The notes below the pieces were generated by a model that worked only from the letters and a program-made list of their open reading frames with translations, made no database searches and was not told where the DNA came from. The position numbers and the translations under genes were made by a program. From Cornus controversa (taxonomy: Eukaryota > Streptophyta > Magnoliopsida > Cornales > Cornaceae), in NCBI GenBank assembly GCA_026545225.1, contig CM048853.1:43292755-43356754 (forward strand): a stretch of 64,000 bases of DNA, in the 5' to 3' direction. Position 1 is the first letter of the stretch, and the number at the start of each line of letters is the position of its first letter. Shown piece after piece: positions 9,724 to 24,800 of the stretch.

Positions 9724-12700
9724 TTAGCTGATTTCTTTTTGAAGTTGTTGTGTATCTCTGTCTGTCTGTCTGATGACTGAATGAATATACAAAATAAAAG
9801 TATAAAACCAAAACGTTTGACTTGGTTTTAGTTCTTCGTTGCAAAATCTACTTCTCTACCTTTTTTTTTTTTTTGTTTATTTCTTTCATTTATTCTTGTC
9901 TTGCTGCTTATGTTTGGGGACTTTGGGGATGAAAATAACAAGGCCATTTTTTAGTTGGCTTGAGCCAGACCTCACAGGACATGGTTTGGTAATTAATTGT
10001 AATGGGGAAATATAATGTGTCATGCTTGATCATCACTATCTAATAATTTTTCTTGAAATTGAGAACTTATCTTGTGTTAGGAGATTCCGTCCAGGGAGAA
10101 GATCTACAATACATCCGGTATAATTACAACGGATGAATCTGAACAGTAACAATAAATGCGAGAATATTTACTTCCATAATCTCATCGTTATTTTTTTTTT
10201 TTTACTTCACAATAACTTATGATTTTATCTCATAGAGATAATAAATATTTTCCCTATAAATTCAATGGATGAATTGCCTTACGATGATCATATTGAATTG
10301 GATCACTATCATGAATAACAATATTTGAGCTATCAAATCAATTCATCGTCGAGAATTGAATAGAGGTTGTATGTGCGTATAGTACACGAGCGATAAGACC
10401 CACCACATATGTTATAGGGTGATGCACGAGAGATACATCCGGTACACCGAGTGTATTATAAATCTTCTCATATGCCAAAGTATAAAATGCCTAAATTACT
10501 CAACAACACACTTATATTACAAAATGCAACACTCATGCAATAACTTAAAAAAAGTAATGCAATACATTAAAATTGAAGATACAACACTTATGTAACATAT
10601 TATATTATTTATAACACCGTTAAATCAAGAATTTAACACAAACACATAATATATTTGACACAGAAAAAGTCCTAGTTCAAAAACCCATATAAATGGGAAA
10701 TTTATAACAAACATTCATTTTCAACATTTGTCAACTATTGTGTAAAATTCATACTTTGTTGGTCGGAGAAAGTCTTTTAACTCTCAAAAGGAAAAAAAGA
10801 AGAAGGAAAATATCATTTATTGTATTTTTGATTGATTTTATTTCGGTAATTTGGTTCATTGTGATGTTGGAAAAGAATGTTAAAGACATAACTTACTTTT
10901 GTTCTTATTTTCCACAAAGTGACTTGAATTTGTTCTCAATACCTGAGTTTGAATTTTTCTCACTGCACTAAGCAATGCACCACCACTCAAAATAATATTC
11001 AACAAGGGATAAAAGAAACAAAATTTCACAATTGAATTAACATGAGTTGAATATTTAATTGCTTAATTTTAAAAAAAGTAGCACACGAATTTATTCTCTT
11101 GAATTTTTTCCAGTGGTATGATAGAGATAATGTCGTCGATCCTAAAAAAAAAGCCTATTTGTCATGCCATTTGCTTGTCCGGAACTAAGTCATATAGAGA
11201 GTGCAAGAGCGGGAGTACGAAAACGATAAATTTTATGTCATACAAAGAGAGTGACAGAAAAAGAGAGCGGAACAAGAGAGTGGTACCCATTTAAAAGAAT
11301 TATGTAATTTAAGTTGAAAGTTGTTTTAAGTTTAAAATACAAAAAAGTACCTTATGACAATTTGATGCCATTGCACATTTAGCCAAACTCAAATTTGGTG
11401 TCTTATTTATTTATTTATTTATTAGAAGGAGCTAATATCTTTTCTTTTTTAATTGTATTTGCACGTTTATAAGAGTACTTGACAAAAAAATAAATATTCT
11501 TTTTTAATTGTATTTGCACGTTAGCATAAAATTTGTAGGAGTACACGTCAAAAAAATAAATTTTCTTTTTTAATTGTATTTGCACGTTAGCATAAAATTT
11601 ATATATAAGAGTACTTGTCAAAAAATATATATATATAGCCATGAAAAGTCAGTTAAACCCAACTTATCACTCAACTCCCAAGACAAAACTATCAACAAAT
11701 GGACATTTTGTCCCGCAACAGAAGACAAGTATTGCACTTTAAAAACTATATAATATTTCAATACTCAACGCTTTTTAGACAGCTCCAATATTCCATTTAC
11801 TTTGCTTTACTTAAAAAACAAAAGAGTTTACGCAGAAAAGAAAAAAAAAAGAGATTAACTGTTAGCATCTCATATTATCATATAGTTTAATCAAACGGGC
11901 CGAATAAGAATATAAAATTGACTTCTAACACTATTCTGCACTAAGATACATTTGGCATAACTTATACTTCTTTCACGCAGAAAAAACTTCTTAATTTATG
12001 CCCGTTAGTGTTTGAAAACTGTATTTTTGACGAGTTTTTAATATCAAAAGAGTATTTTGTCAAACTCTTCTACTATAGAAATAACAACGTAGACTTGAGC
12101 ATTCAAAATCACTCTTTTATAATTTAGTTATTTTTTGTTTTCTATTATCATTTCCAAAAAAATGAAAAATCACAAGAAGTAATGCATTGGGTAACACATT
12201 TTCATATAAAATAAAATAAAAATAATATTAAAAAATTGACAACCGATTAAACATAAATTGAACGCTTCAAAACGAAGTTACCAATTCTAATTTTTATTTT
12301 TAAGACCACTTTGGCAATGCTAAAAAATTGACTAACGTGATGAAATGACAGTACAGTTGATTTTCAATTTTTAATTGAAAACGAAAAATGATAGTTCTAC
12401 CAAACAGGCCCTTTAATGTAACTCGAAACACTTCATAATAGACTAAATACTTTACACAAGAACACTTTTGCAATGAAGTGAACATGGATAAAAAGAAAGA
12501 TCAAGCGATCAGAAAATTAAAGTCAAAATGTTAAAAGAGTATAAAAAGACAACTATTTTCTTCTATCCACAGTAAAAGCAACAAAGAATTAACTTTCACA
12601 ATATCAATTTTTTTTTTCAATCCCCAGTAAAAAGTAAAAAAGAATTAAGTCTCAGTTTGCCTGCTCACTCTTCTCTGCAAAAGGGGGTGACAAATCATTT

Positions 12701-12831
12701 ACATTCTCTAATCATGGACAAAATCTCTAGTCTGCTAGACAAACATCACCCTGAATGATGACACAACACTATTTTCTTGTAAAAAACATCTAACAACAAG
12801 CTCTGATCTGTGTATGCATTTCTTTATTCTC
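9724..12831. other. Convergent intergenic region between the Cys-rich gene and eIF2B epsilon
   Basis: 3' ends of two convergent genes. Stretches rich in A/T follow, with no coding exon recognised. A degenerate TGCAACA-rich block at about 10500-10610 echoes the TGTTGCAT block at 7.4 kb in the opposite sense. A three-unit tandem repeat lies at 11444-11630. An AATAAA (minus strand, 12823-12828) lies only 4 bp past the eIF2B epsilon stop; the working polyadenylation signal may be further on. Confidence 0.5.
11444..11630. repeat. Three-copy tandem repeat, 55-66 bp units
   Basis: Units start at 11444, 11499 and 11565. Each opens with CTTTTTTAATTGTATTTGCA and continues through an AGTAC..GTCAAAAAA block. 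The first unit lacks about 11 bp. Its minus-strand translation is repetitive but is not a gene. Confidence 0.85.
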
Positions 12832-15800
12832 TCAATCCTCTTCTTCCTCAGATGCCTCATTCAGCCACTGCATTAGATTCATACCCAAAGTTGAAAAATG
12901 CTATAATACAGTAATAACATCTGCATGGGTGAAAAAGAAGCCACACAACTAGAGCAATAACACAAATATAAATGTACAAGGCAAGCATAACTAGCTAATA
13001 AATATGACACTGTTGACATGGTTAACAAACATATAAAAACCTCAAAAAAGTAGTTTATTTCTTCAAAGTTAATTATATTGGCATCATATCAACATGCAAA
13101 TAATTTTGAATTTGTGGGTGAACTAGAATTATGTAATTTAAATATGAAAAATTTATAAATCAATTGTAATATTATTTTCCTTGCAATATTATATTAGTCT
13201 TGGTATATATATTTATTGAGGAAATTATAATTCAAATAATGAGAAAAATGCAATCGGAAAAATAAAAAAGAAAATTAATATGAGAAAGAAAGCACATAGA
13301 AAAAAGAAAACGATAAGTTACATGAAATTAATAAGAGATCTGGTAAAGAAAAAATATTGTTAATTTTTCTCCAAAAATTGTTTCAATTTTTTACAAATTC
13401 AAATTTTGAAATAAAAAATTTGAGTACTTTGATTCCACTTTGAGAAGGATATATATAATTATTACCTTGATGAAAGATTAATAATAAAAAAGTACCATTT
13501 TAACTAAAAAAAATCCCGCAAGCTTTAATAAAACATGATTATTAGAAACAAAATAGAGAAGTATTTTAATAACTTGTACCAGGATTAGTTATAAATTTTT
13601 TCATTTAACAAGTGACAACAAAAATTATTAGCATATACGATATCATTGTTTTTATTAGCATTTTTGCTATCTTGGTATCATAACACTTTAGTTTTTCCTT
13701 CTTCGCAATGCTCCAAAGACTCGAATATGGAGATTATTTAGGATAACTTTTTCATGTAAACACCATCTAACAAAAATGTTTGAGAAAAAAGGTTCATGTA
13801 TCTTTATTAAAAATGAAGGGATGTTAGTCTAATTTCTCTTTTTTTTCCTCTTGAATTCATATAATTAATATCATACATGTGTGTATGTTATTGTAAATGT
13901 AAACATAGTAATGATATGTTACAGTGAGGCCTACCACAATAATTAACTTGCATTTTTGTTTCACAAGACTCTACTTCAAAAGTAAGGTTAAAAGGGTTCA
14001 AGTTAATTTTTTTATGAATTTGAAAAAATACAAGTTATATTTATTTCCAAACTCACTCTTTTTTATTGCAATAAATAAGTGTTTTGCAAAAAATTTGGGG
14101 AAGCCAACTGAATTTTTTTATGAATTTTGGGACTAAAAGTTGGGCTTTTTTGCAAAACAACTTTTCTTTTAGTGTATATCAAAAATTTTGAATTTTTTTT
14201 GGGGGCTCCGCCCCTGCAATTATCATTTGTGACTCCGCAGACTTGGTGATTATGCCATTCCTATCCCAAATCACGTTAAATATTTATTCCAAAAGAAATA
14301 ATGTAAGTGCATGGTATACTATTGGCTTATTTCCAATAAGAAGTTTGTGTCCAGCTTGTAGCTTTAAACTCCTATGTAAAATTCGTCTCCTTCTGGAACG
14401 CCTCAAAATCCTGGAGTTATTGTCAACTCACCATCAAATATTAATGGGTAAAACTGAAGTCACTAATTAATAAAAGCATGGGAAAATGGGATATCGTTGA
14501 ACGTGCTCTCTGCTGTCTTAAGGTTCCAACTTCTGAGGACTACAATTGAACATTCTAGTTGCAAGCAGATGATCAAAAGTAAGCTTCCCTTTTTTCATTT
14601 TTATTTGTTTCTTATGGTGTGAATTCAAACCAATTAAACCTTAAAGACGAATGCCCATGTGCACGCGTGCACACTTTCATGTTATCACACACACACACAA
14701 ACAAGACATATCATGTTTATCCAATATACAATAGAAAGAGCCACATGAAAATGGATGGGTAGAGAACTTCTCATTGTCCACGCAATGAGAATACACCAAT
14801 TTAACATGCAATTAGAATAACATGCCACATGACATATTGTAACGAACATACCAAGTATTGAAGGAGAGAGAAGAACAAAAATGCTTACTTGTATGAATTT
14901 TTCTGCCTGCCTAACAAAAACTTTATCTGATTCATCTGCCCCTTCTTTTTCAGATGCCCAGTTAAGAATAGCCTCTTCTTGTAATATATCTTTGTCATAC
15001 AGAAGATGCAAAATCTGTCGAGGAAAATGATGATGATCAGATCAGAAAAATAACCACTGTATGAATGCTCATAAACTTGACATCAAATAAAGATGGAGGA
15101 AATGTAAGGTTATGTTGCTGACCACAAAAACTTCTAAAAATTCATCACAGAACTTCTATAATTAAGATCTACAAAATTTGAAGCCATAATAAATAAGGTA
15201 ATGCTTCATTCAACAATATCCCCCATTGCCAAACAAAGAAAAATTACCTATTCTTGACATATTTCAACCCTACGGCATATGAAAGGAGCACCATGTGATG
15301 GAAAAAACCAAACCTTCTTAAGCAATTATTTTGTCAAGAATTGAAATGCAGAAGAGCATAACAATCTTGGGCAGTTCAGAACAAGCATGTTGTCCATATA
15401 AAAATTCATCCTAGTATGCTCTTTTAGAGCAACAATTTTATTCCATAACTACTCAGATAATTCATTGCTAGACATTCCACTTTTGCTGAATCGTGACAAT
15501 GGTTCGCATTTGCGGTTGTGGTGTAATAGGAATCAGGCTAGGATCGCTGTAACGTAATCGAATCAATTATTGCATTCATGAATTTTTTTCAGCCATGTGC
15601 ATAGTGCCCAAAGTGCACTGATACGCAAATTTTTACAACATAATTCAATAAAGATGGTTTTTTTGTGAATTTTATTAAATTTTTGAAGATCATTTAGCAC
15701 AAGTAATAACCTATTTATGAATTCTAAGTCGATGTCATTATTAAAAAAGCTTAGTAATTATACTTTTTACGAAATTAACGAAAAAAAATAAATTCAATTA

Positions 15801-18800
15801 TAAAATAAATAAAAAATCATACCATATATAACACATGAGAATTAAAAAATAAAATTGAAAATTCAAATATTATATCAAAGGTATATGGTTTTGTCTACAT
15901 AAAACATCAATTTTTTCACGAGATTTTATAATCAATTTTTATTATATAGTTTACAATAATGAGCAACTAAAGAGTTTTTATTTTATATATATATAAATAA
16001 AAAACTAGCACCATTATGCTTAACTAAATATGAGATTCTACTTTAGTTAACTGAAAGAATCAAGAATCTCTCATAAACTTATTCCAAAAGAGAACATTGA
16101 AAATGGGATGGTACTGATTTAATGTAGTGAGGTCATGTAAAAAAAAAAAAAAGATTTAATTTAGTGAAAGATTGGGAATAAAACTTTTAATTCATTGGGT
16201 TTTCATGTTTGATAGTTGTGAAACACAAGTTAAAATATGTGATACTAGTCCTATGTGAATTTGGAATATCACTAATATATCGGTGAGACTCGAAATCTAT
16301 AACCCAAAAACCAGTTGCGAACCGGCCGGTTCGTCGAACCATGATCGTGAAATGGTTTGTCGGCACCTCACCAACTCCAGATATATCACTGCCAACGAAT
16401 TCATCAGCCCCCCACCCGAGATATCATCCCCCTCCCAAAGCATAACACCCATGCCACAATCAAAGGGATCACCCGACAGCCCATCCCCCATCTCTGTACC
16501 AACAACTACGCTACCTAAGAAAGCTAGTCACACCAGCACTCGTAAACACCCCCTTTTTCCCCCCTCATCCTTGTCTTCGTTCGTTATTCTCTTTTTTCAC
16601 TATTTGAAGAGCCGGCTACTCATAGTAGTTCTACTTTCTTTAGTTGTTCAAGCCGGAGTAATAAGTCAAGTGGTAAAGATTATGTCATTACATGCTTGCG
16701 CATACTGTACTTTTGATCGCACAGATGAATCCTCTCAAGTACTTGTACGAAGCATTTGAACACCTACTGTTGCAAGCCAAAAAGGCATCGTAACCCTCCG
16801 CCGGCACCTCTCCATCCTCTAGCATCCCCAAAGCCATGCCAAGTTGTTGCACCTTCAAGGCTTTGTGCATTTGCAACTCATTGATCAATATCGCAGCCGA
16901 CACATCACTCAGCCGGAAATGAGCATCCCGACCCACGCAAAGAGTTACCTACTCAATCTCATCCAAGCTTTTTTGGGAATCAGCCGTCGCACATTGCATG
17001 GTCTCTAACCTCCCAGCCCTATCATCCCTGGAGACATCCTCCTCCACCGAGCAAAGCTCCATCTCTTCATCCGCCTCTACTGGACGGACCAAGGGCAAAT
17101 CAACTTTGGGCGAACTTATTGAAACCCACTTTGCCTATCCTTATATTCCCTTTGGACCATTTTCTTTGAATTTCATTAGTAACCTGTCTCATTGCTGTGA
17201 TTTAGCCCACTCGACCTTGCGCCAAAGGAGTGACATTTAGGGCAGCAGCCCACTCCTCCCATTTCTGTTCCCATTACCTCCTCACTATTTGGGCCGTCTT
17301 GAAGAGGCTCAAATCTGCTTCAGTGAACTAGTCTGCTTTGGCGTTCTCCAGTTAGCCTCTTCTTATTGGGCTTCACATTCTGGCCCAAATCACCTCTTAT
17401 CGACCCACCCTTACATGAGCCCTCTCCCAATTTAAAAGGCACCCTCACTTCATGTGACGTAGAATTTAAATTTTAGGGTGGATGCTAGTTGCATTCCACT
17501 CGAACTTTCGACCCCTATTCCCTACGACACGTGGCCCACGGACAACATTTCTTCTCACCCGCGCGTGGGCATCACTTCGTCTTCTACCTTCCTTCACCGG
17601 AGACCTTGACTACAACTCATACACAGGAAGTCCCCGATCTGACTCCTTCCTCAACCTTTCTCCCAAACTTTGCTTTCACCATCACTTGTCCTCCTTGATC
17701 AGAGCATTCTCGTCTCTACCGTGAAGGCTCGCCATCGGAGGAACAAGCTCTGACAGTTTCTCTTTCTATGAGATGAACTAGTAGCACAATCTCTCATCGT
17801 TGAGAGGGATAGACTCTGGAATCTCTCCCCCTTCCTTCACTGTGATGTCGATTCTGCTTGCATCTATTCTTTCATCAGTCTCAACCCTTATGAAACCCCC
17901 ACAAGCATCTCCGATGGTCGTGAAGAAATCGCTACAACACAAGTGTAATGGTAAGGCATACAACAACATTCTCCTCTCCTTTTTCTTGTTCAAGATCCCA
18001 GAACACCAACACCGTACTTTGAAAGACCAAACATTCAAACGCAATTCGGAATCACCCCAAGTTCTCTTCCCATTCAACAAAACCCTAATGGCCTTGACAT
18101 GAGAAGAGAGACGAAAAAGAAGAAGAGTATCTGGCAGAAGAGGGACCGAGACACCCGTCGTGACCTTCCAAGCCCTAGCAGCCCATTCCTCAATCTTTGC
18201 ACAATCTCTGACTTCCCGGTTGAACTTTCCAAACAACTCTGAATCACATCTTTCCTGTTCCATATGCCTTGATGAAATCAAGTCCCATTTTCTATCTCAA
18301 GGTCTCCACTACTCCATTTCGCGGTAAATTGGGGATCTTTGCTACTTATGCGAACGACTTGTGGCTCAATCCCATGAAGAACGACGATCGAGACCTCAAC
18401 ATCGGTAACTTAATTTTGTTTGGTTCCAAGGCACTGAATGGACTATGTTTGATTTGAAGTTTACTACTTCCTTCTCCCCTTACCGTCCCTTCTCACATGT
18501 GCTGGCAAGGACGTCTAGATAAAAGCAATCTCCTCCTTTGTCAAATTAAAATTAGCAACGAATTTTATGCACTCTTCTAGACCAGCAAAAACTGTATATT
18601 CACCGCCAAAGGGGTTCTTCAAAAAATATAAATCAAATCTAAAATTAGAGATTAGAAAGAAGAAACTAAAAAGGTCGTATCCAGTGCACAAGGCTCCTGC
18701 TTGACAGGGTTTGGGAGAGGTAGATGTCGGCTAGCCTTACCCCAATTTTTGGAGAGGCTGCTTCCAAGTCTCGAACCCGAGACCTATCACTTTTGGGCGA

Positions 18801-21800
18801 AGGCACTTGTCATCGCACCAAGGTGCGACCTCTAGATTAGAAAGAAGAAGCTGCTTACACAAAAACAAAACATATAGTTCCGTAAACATTCAAAACTATG
18901 TGTAGCTTTACGGAGATAGGTTCACATTACTCAAAAGAATAGAGTTAGAAGCTTGAAAATGAAATAGATCAGTACTATGAAACCACCCAAAAGACTATCT
19001 ATTAAGAAAATGAGATCACTTAAAGAGGCTAAAGACTATCAAGTGATGCATCTTTGCCAATCGATCGAAGGCTTAATGTGAAGTAGATATGGATAGCAGT
19101 GAGAGAACTGATATAACTTGGGAACAAGGTCATCAAAAGTTATCTTTTCCTTGATCCAGTATGAAAATGTAGTTTTCAAAACACTCAATATGCAATATAA
19201 ATTAGGATTTTCCAAATAAAATCATGAATCTCAAAACCCTAAATTATGAATGCGTGAGCCCTAATTTTGCTGAGTGCATAAGAGTGCCAATTTACCTTTG
19301 CATCATTAGCATAGAAGATTACGCTTTTACCCTTGAATGAAGCGTGGATTCCATCTTCAACCATGACCAAGATGCAACTACCAGAAACTTACTTTTAAAA
19401 ATTCTAACTAAACTAAAAATAAAAAGAAAATTACATAGTCAATTTCTGATTCATGGAATATGCCAACATGTCCTGTTGACCTACCAGGTAGTTTTTGCCC
19501 AAAAGACTGGGGTCATTACCCAATATGGCCCCATTAATCAAGGGTAAAGGGACGGGTAGACGATAGACAATTCAAACCATTGGAATAATTTGTATAAAGT
19601 GACTCTGCTTTCAACATTCTCATATTGGACAGCCCAAGCTTTTACCACTACATCAGAAATGGTAAAAGATAGTTTGGGTCAATCAAATTATAAAGCAAGA
19701 GGAATACATGCTGCTTGGGATCTAAAAAAAAAGCATGAGTTGGTGATCTTGTGGTCAATAATGCTTTCACTGAATCACCAAGTCAAACACGTGGGTACGA
19801 GGATGTTGGGGCATGTGATTTTTTTCCATATAAAAAAGATTGCAGATAGTTAGAAAACAATGGAAGAGAGAATAATCTGAAGGCAGAAGTCTCGAAAACA
19901 ATCACAACATTTAAGTTGTAAATAATTGCTTGTTAATTTATAACTTTGAACCACATATTGGCTGGCTTTGTCTGTACTCCAGATTATTCCTACCAGGATG
20001 ATTAATTTCTAGCAGTATTCATTATAAAAGGCTGAATCCATTAAACAAGATGCCAAAGACTAGGTTTTGCAATCTCTTGGACAACTCAAATGAGAGAAAT
20101 CGCCAAATATTCTAGGATATGTTTGTTCTGACATGAGGTAATTGTACATATTTGGTGGAGAGAGATTATACTTATATCAAATATGTTTACATAGACCTTA
20201 TAGGAGTTTTACGCTGGCTGTCAAACAAGCGAACACAAACCCCGCTCCTTTTTCTGGTCTTGGACCAGCTATGTAAAATTAAGGCACTAAGCACAACATA
20301 TACTAACATTCAAAGTGTACTTTTTATAAATCATTTTTGATAATAAAAAAATGCCTTATTGGGAAAAAAAAAGTCGTCAATAAGAAGCAAAAATTTAACC
20401 AGCCGACCAGGTAATTAGCATGAGAGAACATTGGCATCATTTAGTTCAATGAGAACATCAGTATCATGCATTGCATAAACAATTTTAATCTAATAAGTAT
20501 AAATATACCTGTACAAATAACGGAGAAAATTCCTTAGCAGACTCCAAGCACATTTCTTCAAATTTTAATATCACTTCAATCTGTAATGATCAAAGAAAAT
20601 TAATTTATTAGTGAAAATTCGAATATGAAAGATTGAGCATTAATTCCATAACCAATCAAAGCTGAGGTCAAACTAAAGATTTATCAATCAAGAGTCCCCA
20701 CTTTTCAGCTAATTAACAAATTGTATGCTACAGCGACATGAACAAAGCTAAAATTTCATTTCGAAATCCAAAATTTTGTTTAATAAAAATAAAAGCCATG
20801 CTCTTTTAATAAGAGTCAAAATGAAAATTGCCAACATGAGAAATTCCTGTTATAAAATAACGCTGCATTAGAAACAAAGATTTGTTATGATTGCATCAGA
20901 AACCACACAGATAAGGAAAATGATATAGAAAAATGAGGGACTAAGACCGCAATCCTAGGTGTAAGAATTGATATTATCATTGAGTACATTAACAAATTTC
21001 CTCAAGGATTTTTCATAATTTGAAAATGCCGTATGATAGCTTCATTATTTATGCTACCAATATCTCTTCTTCAACATATACAATCAAACTATCACTCATC
21101 CATTGATCTCCCATCCGATTGAGGCAATTAATTCTTCCCAACATTCATTGCAGAAAATGCTCCCTCTACGGTAGTAGTCACAATTGATGGGATCAATGTC
21201 ACAAACAAATAAACTAATGAATACACTTCACCTTGCCTTTTTTGGTTTCAACCATTTTTTTTAAGAACGCCAATCCTTTCTAATCCTTCAAACTCATTGA
21301 GGACAATAGATCTGGGGTGGTAGAGAGTGAAGAAACGAGAACCAGAGCTGATTACTTTACTTTCTTTCAATACCAAAAAAATTAGTGTGGGCAAGAATGT
21401 ACAGTGGGGTATTTTCAAAATTGAGTAGGGTCATTTTTAAATTTTTTTAAAAAACTATAGGTGGTAATGTAAATAAATAAAAATTCATTGGGGGTTGAAC
21501 GCCCCCACTGGGCGCTTGGTAGATCTGCCGTCTCTGCCTGGAGGAGGACAAATAGGTCTTAATGGCTCAATCGATTGCTTTTAACTAATTTTTGAATTTT
21601 AACTTCTATAACAAAAATTCAAAAATAAACTAACTAAAAAGGATGCAATTCGGAGCATCCATCACGATTGTAAGCATATAAAAGTATGTAAGGTAAAGTA
21701 AACAACCACATATGTGAAAACGGATTTTTATGTGGAAACTCCAAGGGGATAAACCAAGGAACCTAGTTCACATAGATCAAATCCACTATGAGCGAGATAT

Positions 21801-24800
21801 TACAACTGGGTTGACTAGTTTTCTAAACCCTAAAAAACTACTAGTTATCATTTGTCAAAGAGTAAGACCAAACTCTCCACTCGTGTATCTAGGTGTTGGT
21901 CTATTGACAGATCTCCCCCGCTTAAGCACAGTGATTTCCATGACTAGTCAACTAAGCTTCGCATTTGTCGTGTAGAAACACTTTGGTGCTGAATTCTCCA
22001 TTAGCACAACAAAATTGATGATCAACACCTTAGGAACATACTCTCACCGTCTAATGCAGTGTTGAAGTATGAAAGAAAGAAAATTCTAGGATGCTCTACA
22101 TATGCTCAGAGATTGCTTTCCTTGCTTTTTTGAACATGTGTGGTCCCTATATAAAGTTTAGAATCCAATAGAGACTAGATTAAAAACAGATTCAGTTTTA
22201 TTTGGAAACTGAATTTCGCAAGTCTCTATCGATCGAGAGTGACACATGGCTTGTGGCCTTCAATGGATTCTTTGATTGATTGGTATGCCCTATCCTTCTA
22301 TCATTAGGATTTTTTTTATTGAATGAGAATGCATGAGAGCATGAACCCAAATGGTGACTGCATATAGGACAGTTAAAATTACCTCTTTGCCCTTGATTGT
22401 AAGTTTGATTACCGAATACACCCTTGGAATGAGGTAACCAACTAACTTTTAAAGAAGTAACAAAAGGTTAAACAAAAATAAAACTTCACACTCTTCTAAC
22501 AAAATTAGCCAATCTAAGTCCTATTGACCTAACAAATAATTATCTTCACAAGCCAACAGAGATGAACCAAGCTAAGTTTCAGCACAGCTTGTGGAGCATG
22601 CAATTATGAATGAGTGAGAATTAAGCTCATCTGGTTGTTTAATCAGCCTGGACGAGCTATTTGACGAGCCAATTCCAAGATGATTGTAAGCAAGTCACCT
22701 CTAGAAGCAAATCCTTTTTCAATACATATTTGTAACACATTGTACTTCAATCTTCAATGCTTCACCATTGCATTTTTCTCTCAAAGTCTTGCGAAATTTT
22801 GTTTGACCCTACCAATCGTTAGCCTATACAACAATGATATTGCCAAACATGGTTCTCTCATTCTTATCACATATATGTCCACCTCTAGATTCATCTTCCA
22901 CCGCCACTCCAGTCACCTATCTCAGACATTGATTTGGTTTCTTGAAAGAAATTTTAGGAAACAAGAATGCAATATGGTAGACTTTGTATATTTTATTGCG
23001 ATTTTCTTTTTGCAGCAAAGTGAAAAGGACATTTGTAGATGACTACTTAAAACAGTAACCCTAAAAAGTAGAAGGTACTTGGGGAGTAAATATCCTAGAA
23101 GCACCAATAGCATTGATAGCAATAGTGCTGGTAATGAAGGCACCAACAAATCAATACTTGAGGATGATGACGGTGGAAACAATGGTGGTAGTGGCTTAAG
23201 GTAGTGATGATAGGGGTGTAGGTTGCAGTTCTTTGATGCAACTCTAAATGTACAACTATAAAGAAAAGGCAACAATTTTTGCTCCTGCTGGAATGCAATC
23301 AAGCACAATTTAATTTGCTTTTCTGCAATTTTTAAATAATGGGCAAGAGAAAAATCCAAAATATCCATCCAAGTAGAGTATTTATCAACTCAAGAAACCT
23401 AAACCTAAAAGAGTAGATATATGAATAGGAAGAGAGAGAATTCTAAGCAGAAACAGAAGAAATATAGAGCTAGAAATTCATAGCACAAGAAAGAAGCGTT
23501 AAACATAAATCTGACTATTCTATTGTGTTTTTTACATCTATAATTCTGCATCTTAATACATTAACTTGGTAAACCGTTAATCAAGAAACTTATAGATTAC
23601 CATCACTCATGATATTCACAGAAAAATTGAACAATGAAGCTTCACTTATTTTAACATAAATAAATTCGCACATCATGGTAGGCATTTATAAATTGTTAAC
23701 TTTGATCATTGTTTAGAAATATGTCAACAGTAAAAAGTGAGAGAGAGAGAGAGAGAGACTGGGACCAAACCTTTGACTTTGATAAAAAAACAGAAGGCAT
23801 ATATATATATATTTCTTTTTTTTCAGATTGAGGGTAGAGCAGATCATCTCCTCTTCATTTAAAAATATTTATTACTCTTAAATAATAGATAAATGGCCTA
23901 TACTTTTTACCTTTATTAATTACGACTGTGTCCAACTTTTGGACTCTTTTTAGCCTAGTCCCCGTATCCCATAATTTGAAAGATGGATGAATCCGACTTC
24001 TAGACATGCACCTGTATCCGACACCCGTAACCGGGTCTAGGTAACATAGGTGTATAAGAGGAAGGTAAAGACTCCTCATCCTTTCCAAGAGTACAATAAA
24101 AATATTAAGCAACACTTTTTTACTCGCTCCCTCCTTTCTTTCGCTCTCAACCAAACAAAAGGAGGGTAAGACACTTCCTCCAAAACTAAAAAAACCACTT
24201 TCCTTCCCACTCAACCAAACAGTGAACAGCGACCACTTCCTTTCCTAGGGATTATTTTATTGTCCCTCCTACCTAACATCCCTTCCAATTTTCCATCCCC
24301 CTTACCAACCATTAGACAATAAAGAAGAAAGAAAATTTATAATAGAATTTGAAAAACCAGTATTTGCTGGAGTTGGCATAAAGTGAGTGCGGTGGAAATG
24401 TGCGGCAAATAAGAAAAAATAAAAGTAGAAATGAACATTTTGTAAGATGGTTGAAGTAGCATCAATCGGAATAGTGGCATGGTCCACGTTAAGGGTAATA
24501 GTAAGTGAAGGGAAGATCAAAGCCAACATAGTTAGAGTTAGTAAGGAAGGATATGATAATATGTAGTTTGACTGAGGCTACGACTTTCGATTGGTCAGAT
24601 GGAAAAAGATTTTCTTGAGTTGACTAGAGTATATTGCTAGATTTCCAAGGGAAAAAAGTCAAATTTAGTGATACAAGGATATTTGGCAAAGAATTCTGGA
24701 AAATAAATAACTTGCATTTGATGCATTTATAAACAGATAAACTATAAAAGATCAAAGTCTAAGTCATTTTAAGCATTTTGATGTATGCAAAGCGTGAAAT

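Noticed and set aside
21660-22070. Additional LTR retrotransposon
   Set aside because: Composition is suggestive but no paired LTR, PBS or protein motif could be identified.
22680-23042. 120-residue open frame as a gene
   Set aside because: Hydrophobic low-complexity translation of AT-rich intron DNA, with no homologous motif, promoter or splice partner.
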